A stretch of 58,013 nt of DNA from Alphaproteobacteria bacterium (GCA_021413445.1 JAIOQI010000008.1:1-58013), one strand, 5' to 3'; numbered from the stretch's first letter, positions 15,623-23,921 are shown. Translations and numbers: made by a program. Notes: a model not told the origin generated them from the letters alone.

Positions 15623-17575
15623 TTAAGGCGTCAGGTCGTCGTTCGAGAATTTGCCGATCGAGCCGGAGCCGGCGTTGATGCGCATTTCGAGGCGTTTGAC
15701 TTCCGGCATCATGATGCGCTTCATATAGACGTCGCCGAGCTGCATCTTGTTTTCGCAGAAGTCCTTCGCGCCGGGATCGGCGGCCATTTTCGCTTCGGCG
15801 GCGGTCATCATCTTCAGCCACATGCGGCCGACGGCGACCTTGGAGAACAGGTCCATGAAGTCGCGGGCGTTGATGAGGGTCTCGTCAGCCTTGCCGGTCA
15901 TGCCCTGCAAGGCGAGCGTGCCCACGGCGCAGGTGAAAGAGTCCATGCTGTCTTGCAGCAGGAGGGCGTATTCGCGCAGCGCGGGGTTCTTGGCCGCGGC
16001 CTTGATTTCTTCCGCCAGCGGGATGGCAAAGGTGGAAAGCATGGTGCCCGGCTTGGTCGGATCCACCGCCTTGCGGATCTTGCGCTCGATCATCATGCGG
16101 CCGAGGGAGGTCTTGGCGAACATGCCGGCGAGGCCCTTGGTCGGGATCGGCGAGCCTTTCGGCTTGTCTGACGGTTTTTTCGCGGCGCCGGCGCCGGACT
16201 TCTTCGGCTTCAGCGCCTTGCGGAAGGTGAAGTCGATGCTCTGGATGTCGTTGGTGCCTTCATAGATGGTGCCGATCAGGGAGTCGCGGTAATACTGCTC
16301 GACGCCCATGTCGCGGCAATAGCCCATGCCGCCGTGGATCTGGATGCCCTTCTGCGCGATGGTGCAGCTGAGGTCGGTCAGGCAGGACTTGAGCACCGGG
16401 GTCAGCAGCGAGGTGTAGTCGTCGGCATTTTTGCGCGCGTCGGCGTCGGGATGCTTCTCGGCGATATCGAGCGCGATGGAGGCATCATACGCGAGGGCGC
16501 GGAAGCCCTCGATCTGCGCCTTCATCTCGACCAGGTCCTTGCGGATGTTGGCGTGGTTAATGATCGCCGTCGCTTTCGCCTGCTCGTTGAAGGCGTCTTT
16601 CAGCAGCTTGCCCTGCACGCGCACGCCGGCGTATTCCGCCGCGTTCTGGTAGGCGATTTCGGACAGGCTGAGGCCCTGGATGCCGACGTTGAGGCGGGCG
16701 TCGTTCATCATGGTGAACATGGCTTTCAGGCCCTCATTCGGCTTGCCGATCATCACGCCCTTGGAGTTTTCAAAGCTGATCGCGCAGGTGGAGGAGCCGT
16801 TGATGCCCATCTTGTGCTCGATGTTGGTGCACTTGACGCCATTGGTCTCGTTGGTCTGCGGCGACAGTTTCGGCACCAGGAACAGGGTGATGCCTTTGGT
16901 GCCCGCCGGCGCGTCCGGCAGGCGCGCCAGGACGAGGTGGCAGATGTTGTCGCTCAGGTCATGTTCGCCGCAGCTGATGAAGATCTTGTTGCCGCTGACT
17001 TTAAAGGAGCCGTCGGCCTGGGGCAGGGCGCTCGTGGAGACGCCGCTTAAGTCGGAGCCGGAATTCGGCTCGGTCAGGCACATGGTGCCGGTCCAGTCGC
17101 CGCTGTACATCTTCGGCAGGTAAAGGTTCTTGATCTCGTCGCTGGCGAAGTGCTCGAGCACTTTCGCCGCGCCGGCCGTCAGGCCGCCATACATGGCAAG
17201 GGAGAAGTTCGAGGCCGTGATAATTTCCTTCGCGCCGACGCCGAGGTAATGCGGCATTTCCTGCCCGTTGTATTTCAGGCTGCCCTCAAGGCCGATCACG
17301 CCGAGGCTGCGGTAGAGGTCGTAAGCCTCCTTGAAGCCTTTGGGCGCTTTGACGCTGCCGTTCTCCTTGTTGTAGGTGCAGCCTTCCGCGTCGCCGCTCT
17401 TGTTGAGGGGCAGCGCCGTCTTGACGGCGTAATCCGAAATGGCGTCCAGCATCATCTTCGTCATTTCCCAATCCGCCGTGGCGTAAGCCGGAATATCCTT
17501 GGTGCGCTCGGCAGCGTGCAGAACGTCCTTGAGCAGGAATTCGATGTCTTTCATGGGCGGTTTGTAGCTGGGCAT
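15623..17575 (-). CDS. Acyl-CoA dehydrogenase (DmdC-like, long form)
   Basis: FAD-dependent acyl-CoA dehydrogenase of about 650 residues, the long type with an added C-terminal domain. Substrate-entry and FAD motifs are GTMCLTEPNSGSDLSG and FKVSGNKIFISCGEHD; IHGGMGYCRDMGVEQYYRD precedes the catalytic glutamate in IYEGTNDIQS. The segment after it is a Lys/Pro linker and then a helical domain as in 3-methylmercaptopropionyl-CoA dehydrogenase relatives. It catalyses alpha,beta-desaturation of an acyl-CoA; the actual substrate is not readable. AAGGAG precedes the ATG, with a strong promoter upstream and its own terminator, so it is monocistronic. Confidence 0.9.
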   Translation of the reverse strand: MPSYKPPMKDIEFLLKDVLHAAERTKDIPAYATADWEMTKMMLDAISDYAVKTALPLNKSGDAEGCTYNKENGSVKAPKGFKEAYDLYRSLGVIGLEGSLKYNGQEMPHYLGVGAKEIITASNFSLAMYGGLTAGAAKVLEHFASDEIKNLYLPKMYSGDWTGTMCLTEPNSGSDLSGVSTSALPQADGSFKVSGNKIFISCGEHDLSDNICHLVLARLPDAPAGTKGITLFLVPKLSPQTNETNGVKCTNIEHKMGINGSSTCAISFENSKGVMIGKPNEGLKAMFTMMNDARLNVGIQGLSLSEIAYQNAAEYAGVRVQGKLLKDAFNEQAKATAIINHANIRKDLVEMKAQIEGFRALAYDASIALDIAEKHPDADARKNADDYTSLLTPVLKSCLTDLSCTIAQKGIQIHGGMGYCRDMGVEQYYRDSLIGTIYEGTNDIQSIDFTFRKALKPKKSGAGAAKKPSDKPKGSPIPTKGLAGMFAKTSLGRMMIERKIRKAVDPTKPGTMLSTFAIPLAEEIKAAAKNPALREYALLLQDSMDSFTCAVGTLALQGMTGKADETLINARDFMDLFSKVAVGRMWLKMMTAAEAKMAADPGAKDFCENKMQLGDVYMKRIMMPEVKRLEMRINAGSGSIGKFSNDDLTP

Positions 17576-17606
17576 GGGCGATTCTCCTTGTTGAAACGGG
17601 ACTCAA

Positions 17607-17635
17607 GTTATAAAAAATATCATGTGCTATGTCAA
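17607..17635 (-). promoter_or_regulatory. Promoter of the acyl-CoA dehydrogenase gene
   Basis: Leftward TTGACA (17635-17630), 17-base spacer, TATAAC (17612-17607). AAGGAG lies at 17589-17584, eight bases before the ATG. Near-consensus. Confidence 0.75.
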
Positions 17636-17697
17636 TAGTTTATTTAACGTAATGCGCTAGAAGTTTTTGCTACTTAACGCTTTGATTTTATTGCTTT

Positions 17698-18690
17698 TTA
17701 AGGGGATGGTTTCATCAGCGCCGTGCGGTAGGCGCCGTAGTGGTACTTCGATACAAGGCCTTCCGCCGCGGCTTTGAGGATGTTTTCGGCATCCTCCGCC
17801 TTTTCCCGGCGGGCGATGCCGGTGCGCGCGGCGAGCATGTCGAGGGCCTTCAGGCAAAGGTAGCTGCCGGCCTGCACGTCTTTGCCGGTGATTTTTTGAT
17901 AAGCGCTTTGCACGGCCAGGGCGAAAGCCGGGTCGTAACATTCCTGCAGGTGCAGGAATTCCGCGTCCGGGATGATGGTGCGCTTGACGCGGCCGAAATC
18001 GAGAAAGGCCGAGATCTTTCCCGTTTTGGGGTCGAACAGGATATTGCCGCCATGCAGGTCGCCGTGGATGATCCCGGGCTGGCGCGACGGGTAATCGTCC
18101 AGGAATTTTTGCAAGGCCAGTGAAAAATCCGGCGCCTGTGCGGCGAGGATTTTTTGCACGACGGGAGCGGACAGGCCTTCCCGGGCCAGAAGCAGTTCCT
18201 CCGGCGAGAGCGCGAAATCGTCTTCAGGCGGCAGGAGTGCGCCGAGATCGGTTTTTTCCAGCGCGGCCTTGAACGACGCGATGCCGTGAATGATGTCTTT
18301 CCGTTGCCGTTTGGACAGCTTGACATAGACGCCGGAAAGGGCGTCCTTCAGGCTGAGGCCGTTGATTTTCTGCATGCCGAAGAAAAAAGCCTTCTGCCCG
18401 GTGCAGGTGACGTGCGGCACGGGGAGGTTTTGCGCCGCCAGCAGCTGCTGGATTTTTATTTCTTTCTGGAACGCCTCGACAATTTCGTCGTCGCCGTAGC
18501 AGTTCAGCTCTTTGGGCGCCTTGACGACCTCATGGTTGAAAATGAAGGCATAGCCGTAGTTCCCTTCGCCGGCGCAGCGGGGGTTTTGTCCCTTCAGGTC
18601 GGGGCGCTCCTGAAGGATAATATCCAGGATATCCCGGTCTTTTTTCCGGGGCTTGGCGGCTTTGAAAAAGGCTTTTCTGATCTCTGTCAT
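17698..18690 (-). CDS. APH/choline-kinase-family phosphotransferase
   Basis: A 330-residue protein of the aminoglycoside phosphotransferase-like kinase fold. The N-lobe includes EGNYGYAFIFNHEVVKAPKE, with a candidate ATP-binding lysine. The catalytic loop IIHGDLHGGNILFD (Brenner HGD-x4-N) is near residue 220, and AFLDFG supplies the metal-binding aspartate. The C-terminal helices match the APH fold. Substrate cannot be told from sequence. Antibiotic resistance is only one of several options for this family and there is no supporting context. It is divergent from mobA and its mRNA may be leaderless. Confidence 0.82.
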   Translation of the reverse strand: MTEIRKAFFKAAKPRKKDRDILDIILQERPDLKGQNPRCAGEGNYGYAFIFNHEVVKAPKELNCYGDDEIVEAFQKEIKIQQLLAAQNLPVPHVTCTGQKAFFFGMQKINGLSLKDALSGVYVKLSKRQRKDIIHGIASFKAALEKTDLGALLPPEDDFALSPEELLLAREGLSAPVVQKILAAQAPDFSLALQKFLDDYPSRQPGIIHGDLHGGNILFDPKTGKISAFLDFGRVKRTIIPDAEFLHLQECYDPAFALAVQSAYQKITGKDVQAGSYLCLKALDMLAARTGIARREKAEDAENILKAAAEGLVSKYHYGAYRTALMKPSP

Positions 18691-18696
18691 GACGCA

Positions 18697-18724
18697 CTAT
18701 TAACATAATCAATTATTTTGTCAA
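18697..18724 (-). promoter_or_regulatory. Promoter of the APH-type kinase, leaderless arrangement
   Basis: Leftward TTGACA (18724-18719), 16-base spacer, TAATAG (18702-18697), then only six bases to the ATG at 18690. The predicted transcription start coincides with the start codon, and no Shine-Dalgarno is present. Confidence 0.65.
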
Positions 18725-18801
18725 GAAAAACCTCGCGGTAACAGGCGGCGGCAGCGGCGGCTTTCGGATATAATCCCGTTGAAGGGTTTCGGGGCCGGGC
18801 G

Positions 18802-19344
18802 GTGGAGAAAAAACGGGTGGAAAACGTGGATACAGTCGCGGGGATTGTTTTGGCGGGCGGACAGTCTTCCCGCATGGGCCGGAACAAGGCCCTGCTGGTT
18901 TTCCGGGGCCTGCCGCTGGTCGAGCACATGCAAAAGACGCTGGCGGAGGCGGGGATCGCGGATACCTATATCAGCGGGACGCTGGCGGGGTACGACACGC
19001 TCCCCGACCGCGAGCCTTTGGCCGGCCCCGCCCGCGCCATGGCGCGGCTGCTGCAGGAATTTTCCGGGCGCTACAACCGCCTGCTTTTCATCCCCGTCGA
19101 TATGCCGTTCATGAGCGCCGGGGTCATCCGCGCCCTGCTCGCCGCGCCGGGGAATGTTTTCATCAAGGGCCACCCGCTGCCGAACTGCCTTCTGACGCGG
19201 CGCGGCCTGCCGGCGTCAAATGCCGTCAAGGGCCTGCTTGAAGAAGTTTCCGCGACCGCCCTGGAGATTCAAGGCGGCCATGAAAAAGATTTCCTGAACC
19301 TGAACACGCCGGAGGATTGGGAAAGGGCGGGGGGTGGGGGGTGA
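18802..19344 (+). CDS. mobA: Molybdenum cofactor guanylyltransferase
   Basis: Transfers GMP to molybdopterin to make the MGD cofactor. A 180-residue protein with the nucleotidyltransferase start AGIVLAGGQSSRMGRNKALL, an LLFIPVDMPFMSAG metal site and the C-terminal FLNLNTPEDW that is typical of MobA. A GTG start at 18802 is used here; GTG codons at 18817 and 18826 are alternatives and none has a strong Shine-Dalgarno. A TATAAT sits at 18764-18773 with no clear -35. No other moco genes are in view. Confidence 0.9.
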   Translation: MEKKRVENVDTVAGIVLAGGQSSRMGRNKALLVFRGLPLVEHMQKTLAEAGIADTYISGTLAGYDTLPDREPLAGPARAMARLLQEFSGRYNRLLFIPVDMPFMSAGVIRALLAAPGNVFIKGHPLPNCLLTRRGLPASNAVKGLLEEVSATALEIQGGHEKDFLNLNTPEDWERAGGGG

Positions 19345-19435
19345 GGGGGGTGGGGGGTGTGAAAAGCGGATAATCTCTGGGGGTGGAAAGATTTGGTGGT
19401 GTGGGGAGTCTGGCGATAAAAAGTCTTTGTTGTTT

Positions 19436-20641
19436 TTACGAGAGTTTGAAACGAACCCTTACTTGCATGACGATCATAAACCAGATGTAAGAGCTCAATA
19501 AAAGGTGTGCAAATGACAAAGCTTTCACACTAAAATTATTGGGTTGAATATTATCTGTATTGAAAAAGAGGCCAAAAGGCCCTAGCGCATATTTCGCTGC
19601 CATGTAGATTGATGTTACAGAGGGAAATCTTTCATAGGAACAGAGCGCTTGTGCCCACTTCAATTGAAATTCAGCGGAGGTACAATAGAAACCACCGAGA
19701 ATTATATAAAACTCACTAAATGCAATTACAAACAAAACAAGAGAGATTAGCGGTCGCTTAAAATTTCTTCCAAAATCATTGGTTGCCCGATATATGGATG
19801 AGTAAATTTTTTCCAGCCCTCCCTTTAGCCTTACGTTGTGTCGTGCCGATAGTTCATGTGCGTTGAATTCAATCATATTGTAGTCGGAATTCAGTGATAT
19901 CATGATGTGCTTCAGGTGGCTGTAGGCATTTTCAGCATAGTTTGATCGAAAGTCCTTAAAGGTACAATGCCGGAAATCAAAACTTGAACTAAACTCCGAT
20001 TTGAAAAACAAGGGTGCATTTAGAAACACACAGTCACTAAAATTAACAGCATCATTAAATTTACAATCCATCAACCTGAGAGGTGGAGTTTTGTCGGCGG
20101 CGTTACCAAAGATGCAGTTTTCAAAATTAACTGCTTTTTTAAAATGACACTTGATCATTGATATATTTTCAAAGGTAGAGTCTATAAACTCTATCTGGAT
20201 ATTCACCTCTACATGCTTGGAGCTATTTTGGTGATCGAGATTGAAGTTTTGTATTTTAGAATTATTACATACAGCAATATGTTTACAAAAGTTTGGCGCA
20301 CTACTAATTTTCTGGATGTTGCAGCCGGAAAAGCACACAGTGTTAATTTTTGAATTTCCTGCGTCAGCTACAAGAGCATCAAAGGTGCAACGATTGAACT
20401 GTAAGTTCCAAATTAAATCTGGTTTTTCTCTCTGAAATCTTTCTGCAATATAGGCAACAAGATTCTTATCTCCATACTCCGCTTTTCCGGGGACCAATAC
20501 CTTATAAGTATTTAAAAACCGTGCATTTTCAAACAAGAGAAAAATTGGAGCAGTGCTGTCTTCATAAGAGACTGACCTTATAGCCTGTCGTACGAAGTCC
20601 TCTAGTTTTTGTGTATTATCAATAATATGCAGGGAAGTCAT
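19436..20641 (-). CDS. Pentapeptide-like repeat protein with C-terminal membrane segments
   Basis: A 401-residue protein, AT-rich and unlike the GC-rich genes around it. The middle (about 95-250) has loose five-residue periodicity with aromatic and Cys residues (VNFENCIFG, VNFSDCVFLNAP, FDFRHCTFKDF), typical of pentapeptide or right-handed beta-helix repeats. The C-terminus has two hydrophobic segments (SLVLFVIAFSEFYIILGGF and LSFAHLLLSSYIWFMIVMQV) separated by a loop, as in small pore proteins. It lies just outside the left att repeat of the tRNA-Ala island and is probably acquired DNA. Defence or transport roles are conceivable but unproven. Confidence 0.7.
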   Translation of the reverse strand: MTSLHIIDNTQKLEDFVRQAIRSVSYEDSTAPIFLLFENARFLNTYKVLVPGKAEYGDKNLVAYIAERFQREKPDLIWNLQFNRCTFDALVADAGNSKINTVCFSGCNIQKISSAPNFCKHIAVCNNSKIQNFNLDHQNSSKHVEVNIQIEFIDSTFENISMIKCHFKKAVNFENCIFGNAADKTPPLRLMDCKFNDAVNFSDCVFLNAPLFFKSEFSSSFDFRHCTFKDFRSNYAENAYSHLKHIMISLNSDYNMIEFNAHELSARHNVRLKGGLEKIYSSIYRATNDFGRNFKRPLISLVLFVIAFSEFYIILGGFYCTSAEFQLKWAQALCSYERFPSVTSIYMAAKYALGPFGLFFNTDNIQPNNFSVKALSFAHLLLSSYIWFMIVMQVRVRFKLS

Positions 20642-20703
20642 TTTATATTAAGGCCAATTTTTATTTCGCCAAGTGTGAACTGGGCACCTATCGATTTAAT
20701 AAT

Positions 20704-20752
20704 ATGGTGGAGATGATCGGGATCGAACCGACGACCTCTTGCATGCCATGCA
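20704..20752 (-). repeat. attL: 3' fragment of tRNA-Ala
   Basis: Direct repeat of 28791-28839 with two mismatches. It contains the tRNA T-arm, anticodon-arm 3' side and CCA-end sequence, but the 5' half of a tRNA does not follow, so it is not a functional tRNA gene. Confidence 0.85.
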
Positions 20753-20842
20753 GTTTTGCACACTTAAGGTACACGAGAAACAGCCTAAATCAGCCTGCCA
20801 CAATCACTATTATATCTGGTTATCTGTCAGAAATCAACTCAA

Positions 20843-20853
20843 GTGTGGCAGGA
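20843..20853 (+). repeat. Integrase-arm-like repeat, left end
   Basis: GTGTGGCAGGA, identical to 28713-28723 at the other island end. CCTGCCACA at 20794-20802 is an inverted partial copy. Such repeats beside att cores are typical integrase arm sites. Confidence 0.45.
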
Positions 20854-21088
20854 GTGTGGATGGGTACGGGGGAAATTTAGGTGTATGTTGACATAGGTAG
20901 GGGCATGAAATTTGATGCCATTTTTACAGCCCACCCCAAGCATGTAAGATTGAGATATTGCACTGAACAGTTTCAAGGTCAGTTTAGTCCGAATCAGCAA
21001 AAGAAGAAGCACAATGTGCGCTACCGCAACTCCGTTACATACAAAAATAAGCCTTATAATTTGTAATTTTCTAATAAAGTGGTCTAGA

Positions 21089-21155
21089 CCCCTTCGCAAA
21101 GAAACTGCGAAAAGAGAAATCTTGCCAAATAATACTTGGTAATCGGAGCAAGGGG
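21089..21155 (+). ncRNA. Candidate structured RNA upstream of the tRNA-like gene
   Basis: CCCCTT (21089-21094) pairs with AAGGGG (21150-21155), enclosing two hairpins with seven-base loops: TCGCA/TGCGA (21094-21098, 21106-21110) and CCAA/TTGG (21125-21128, 21136-21139). A third hairpin GGCCT/AGGCC (21154-21158, 21166-21170) overlaps the closing stem and the first base of the tRNA-like gene, so the folds may compete. No protein frame is convincing here. The pairing is visible, but conservation and expression are not. Confidence 0.35.
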
Positions 21156-21169
21156 CCTCAACGTAAGGC

Positions 21170-21276
21170 CGTGGCGTAGCTCAACTGGATAGAGTGCCTT
21201 GCTTTCTAGAGACATTGGAACGTCAAGAATTTCAATGTACGGCAAGGAAGTTACGGGTTCAACTTCCGTCGCCACT
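21170..21276 (+). tRNA. tRNA-like gene (Arg-TCT-like) with a hairpin insertion in the anticodon arm
   Basis: A nearly complete tRNA fold. The acceptor is GTGGCG (21171-21176) with CGCCAC (21270-21275); D-arm GCTC-AACTGGATA-GAGT; anticodon stem CCTTGC with GCAAGG; T-arm ACGGG-TTCAACT-TCCGT with a canonical loop. The stretch where a seven-base anticodon loop belongs begins TTTCTA, as in tRNA-Arg(TCT). It is expanded by about 34 bases that themselves form ACATTGGAA/TTTCAATGT with a nine-base loop. The first acceptor pair is a C-T mismatch and no CCA is encoded. The insert is far too short for a group I intron. Whether it yields a tRNA is unknown. Confidence 0.5.
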
Positions 21277-21291
21277 CCCTCATCAATCGTC

Positions 21292-21702
21292 CTATTTATG
21301 AGCGGCAAGGAATTTCTCAATCTTTCTCACAACCGAACTTATATTTTTAATTTCGCATCCCCATACGGTTAACACTTCCCATCCCTCTCGTTTCAAGGCT
21401 CGCGTACTTCTTCTATCGCGCTGTTTGTTGGCTAGTAACTTGGGAGTCCAATAAGATTTTCTACTTTTCGGAGGCCGACCTTTTTTGCAGTTGTGACCGT
21501 GCCAGAAACACCCATGAATAAAGATAACCTTTCTTTTCTTCGTAAAGACTATATCGGGTCGCCCCGGAAGACCGGGATAGTTCTTCCGGAAGCGATAGCC
21601 TTTTCGGTGTAATAGACTGCGAACAATTCTTTCGGGTAATGTGTCTTTTGTTCCTACTGAAGACATGATAGCACTTCGTTTTTCCTTCGATACCCTATCC
21701 AT
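21292..21702 (-). CDS. vsr: Very short patch repair (Vsr) endonuclease
   Basis: Vsr-family endonuclease that nicks beside T-G mismatches formed when 5-methylcytosine deaminates, protecting genomes that carry a Dcm-like methylase. About 136 residues from the ATG at 21702, with GGAAAG upstream; a longer reading would need a TTG start. Family motifs: DRVSKEKRSAIMSSVGTKDT, LPERIVRSLLHRKGYRFRKN, GRPDIVF with the catalytic Asp, and IFIHGCFWHGHNC, where Cys/His coordinate zinc. It is divergent from the C5 methyltransferase, 54 bases away, the pairing expected for function. Confidence 0.93.
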   Translation of the reverse strand: MDRVSKEKRSAIMSSVGTKDTLPERIVRSLLHRKGYRFRKNYPGLPGRPDIVFTKKRKVIFIHGCFWHGHNCKKGRPPKSRKSYWTPKLLANKQRDRRSTRALKREGWEVLTVWGCEIKNISSVVRKIEKFLAAHK

Positions 21703-21719
21703 AATACAGAACTTTCCGA

Positions 21720-21748
21720 TCGACAAAAAATGAAACTGCGTGTATCCT
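21720..21748 (+). promoter_or_regulatory. Promoter of the C5 methyltransferase, near-leaderless
   Basis: TCGACA (21720-21725), 17-base spacer, TATCCT (21743-21748), seven bases before the ATG at 21756. No Shine-Dalgarno fits before the ATG. Confidence 0.5.
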
Positions 21749-21755
21749 CTTAATT

Positions 21756-22952
21756 ATGAAGGAAGAAAATAGAAACATCATCGATCTTTTTTGCGGTTGC
21801 GGCGGTTTTAGTTTAGGCGCGTATCTTGCTGGTTACAAAAGTGTTCTATCAGTAGATATTGATACTACTCTTTCTTCTGCTTATACGCGAAATTTTTCAA
21901 GTTCAAAATTGCTCAATTGCGATCTGGCAAAGGTTAAGACCGAGAAACTTCTTGAAGAAGCGGGTACTGAAAAAATCTTCGGAGTAATTGGCGGCCCACC
22001 TTGTCAAGGATTTAGTACGATGGGTAAACGCGATGCTGACGACCCACGTAATGAACTTATCAAGCACTACTTCAAACACATCGCGAATATCAAGCCAGCT
22101 TTCTTCGTGATGGAGAACGTACCCGGTCTTTTAAATGGCTTTATGAGAGATAAGCTAGACAAGCAGCTTAAAATCCTCTCTGAGGAATACACGATCATTG
22201 GCCCTGTTATAATTAGCGCGTCCAAGTTAGGCGCAGCGACTAAGCGGGAAAGAGTGATTATTATCGGTTACGATAAAAACCGTATAAATGATTTCTCTCA
22301 ACGGGATGTTTTGTCCTTATCAGCTAACCGCGTGAATACAGTTGAAGATGCGATTAACGATCTTCCGATGCCGATAGACTGTGAAGATGGTAACTACGGC
22401 TGGGCAAAAATAGACGGAAGAAGAAAAGTCAGCGACTATGCGACAATAGCTAGGCAGACCCCTCCTGAAGGATGCGGGTGGGATTTCGCTCTCGAAATGT
22501 TCGATAAAGGATACGTATCCGGCTTCATGAATACCATTCATACGAAATCCGTTCAGAAGAGATACGAGAAGGTAGAGCAAGGAGCGCAGGACGCAACCAG
22601 CAAAGCTGTAAAATTACGTTGGGAAGGACAATGCCCTACGCTTCGTGCCGGTACGGGCAGCGATAAAGGAAGCTACCAAGCGGTAAGACCCCTTCATCCA
22701 GAACAAGGAAGGGTAATTACCGTCAGAGAGGCCGCTAGATTACAAGGCTTTCCCGATTGGTTTACATTCCACCCAACAAAATGGCACAGTTTCAGAATGA
22801 TCGGAAACAGCGTCTCACCCTATCTCTCTAAAGGCATACTCGAATTTATCAATTCCAAGACTAAAGGAAATGAGAAAAATGTTTCTTCATTGCGCGAGGA
22901 ACGGTCTTCGAGTCCGACAAAAAAACGTACGGCGAATAGGCTCTATGCTTGA
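21756..22952 (+). CDS. DNA (cytosine-C5) methyltransferase
   Basis: A 398-residue Dcm-type enzyme that puts 5-methylcytosine in a specific DNA site. Motif I IIDLFCGCGGFSLGAYLAGY, motif IV GGPPCQGFSTMG with the catalytic cysteine near residue 85, motif VI MENV, and motifs IX-X VREAARLQGFPDWF and MIGNSVSP are all present. The target-recognition region is about 210-300. The recognition site cannot be read. The last 30 residues are charged and overlap the convergent gene at 22861 by 92 bases. Partner of vsr on the opposite strand; no classical restriction gene is adjacent. Confidence 0.95.
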   Translation: MKEENRNIIDLFCGCGGFSLGAYLAGYKSVLSVDIDTTLSSAYTRNFSSSKLLNCDLAKVKTEKLLEEAGTEKIFGVIGGPPCQGFSTMGKRDADDPRNELIKHYFKHIANIKPAFFVMENVPGLLNGFMRDKLDKQLKILSEEYTIIGPVIISASKLGAATKRERVIIIGYDKNRINDFSQRDVLSLSANRVNTVEDAINDLPMPIDCEDGNYGWAKIDGRRKVSDYATIARQTPPEGCGWDFALEMFDKGYVSGFMNTIHTKSVQKRYEKVEQGAQDATSKAVKLRWEGQCPTLRAGTGSDKGSYQAVRPLHPEQGRVITVREAARLQGFPDWFTFHPTKWHSFRMIGNSVSPYLSKGILEFINSKTKGNEKNVSSLREERSSSPTKKRTANRLYA

Positions 22953-23919
22953 TATAGCTGCTTAACGATCCTAGAGATTCATCATCGTTGCTGGCTAATT
23001 TAAACCCAAGAGCGGTGTGTACTTGGAGCGCATCGCTTTTGTGCTTCTTAATCAATTTGTCTATACGCTGTCTTTCTTTGATAGAAAGCTCTGGCACGGC
23101 AATTTCGTGCCACTTCATCCACGTTTCCGAAAAGAACGGCCACTTTTTAACTTTTGATTTTTTAAAGAAGCCAGCCATATCTTTTTCGTTAAGGGCGACG
23201 ACGGTTACAGTCATCATTTCATGAAAGCCATCGCTATACCTCAATACGCTTAGAGGCATGTATTTTTTTCTATAGTCCCCATTAGTAGCATCCGATGCGA
23301 CTTTTTCTAAGGCCAACAATAGGGCCTTTGCAAGACCGTCATTGTTCATTTGAGAGCTATCTAGCTCCCCCTCGATGAACAAATCCCCGAGATCGTCCTT
23401 CAATTTGTTAAAGGTCTGCGTCTGATACGCTGGCGTATCTTGATCCTTCAAGCGTTGATAAACCGTATTAATGCTGGTGTTCAGGGTAATTTTCGCTACA
23501 TCGCCGGTATTCATGGCCCTCAGCAATTGACCAAACTCTCTTATCTGGTGCTGCCGTGGCGAAGCCTTAGCAAAGTCAAGCCATACGATCGCATTGGTGC
23601 ATTTAAAATCGCTTATCCATGAATCGAAGTTCGTCACGAATCTACTGCTATCCATCTGTTCACAACGAATACCCTTAACCGGCATGTTGAATAATTGGCG
23701 CGTATGGATGTACGGCATAGACTCTACGGACAGGAGTTTTTTTATACCGAGTCTGACATTAACGAGTTTTGCATCGGCAAGAAACGCTCCTCCTAAGGAA
23801 GCGTATAAATAAGAATCCAGCTTCTTCCACTTGGAGAGTTTACCAAGTAATTCGCAAAATAACTCTCTTTCAATGAATTTATTCGGCCTTAAATGATAAG
23901 GAACGCTATCGCCACTCAT
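22861..23919 (-). CDS. Unknown island protein, possibly degenerate methyltransferase fold
   Basis: A 352-residue soluble protein translated two bases after the GHKL ATPase stop, hence the same operon. The N-terminal half has an alternating strand/helix pattern: YLYASLGGAFLADAKLVN, KKLLSVESMPYIHTRQLFN and AIVWLDFAK. This resembles a Rossmann-type methyltransferase with an acidic residue after strand 2 (SVE). The glycine loop is not canonical, so the assignment is tentative. The C-terminal half is Lys-rich and helical. Its last 30 codons overlap the convergent methyltransferase gene. Coupling to the ATPase points to a joint complex. Function unknown. Confidence 0.7.
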   Translation of the reverse strand: MSGDSVPYHLRPNKFIERELFCELLGKLSKWKKLDSYLYASLGGAFLADAKLVNVRLGIKKLLSVESMPYIHTRQLFNMPVKGIRCEQMDSSRFVTNFDSWISDFKCTNAIVWLDFAKASPRQHQIREFGQLLRAMNTGDVAKITLNTSINTVYQRLKDQDTPAYQTQTFNKLKDDLGDLFIEGELDSSQMNNDGLAKALLLALEKVASDATNGDYRKKYMPLSVLRYSDGFHEMMTVTVVALNEKDMAGFFKKSKVKKWPFFSETWMKWHEIAVPELSIKERQRIDKLIKKHKSDALQVHTALGFKLASNDDESLGSLSSYIKHRAYSPYVFLSDSKTVPRAMKKHFSHFL

Positions 23920-23921
23920 GA

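Larger units (their letters stand above)
20642..21083. other. AT-rich interval holding attL, no convincing gene
   Basis: This interval holds the left att repeat (20704-20752) and integrase-arm-like repeats at 20794-20802 and 20843-20853. Short ORFs on both strands (up to about 86 codons) lack Shine-Dalgarno sites and protein-like composition, so I call none. Confidence 0.5.

Noticed and set aside
20839-21099. 86-codon leftward ORF next to attL
   Set aside because: No ribosome site, and it overlaps the structured RNA candidate; composition is typical of random AT-rich sequence.
21170-21276. Group I intron in the tRNA-like gene
   Set aside because: The insert is about 34 bases, with no P3-P8 core or room for one.
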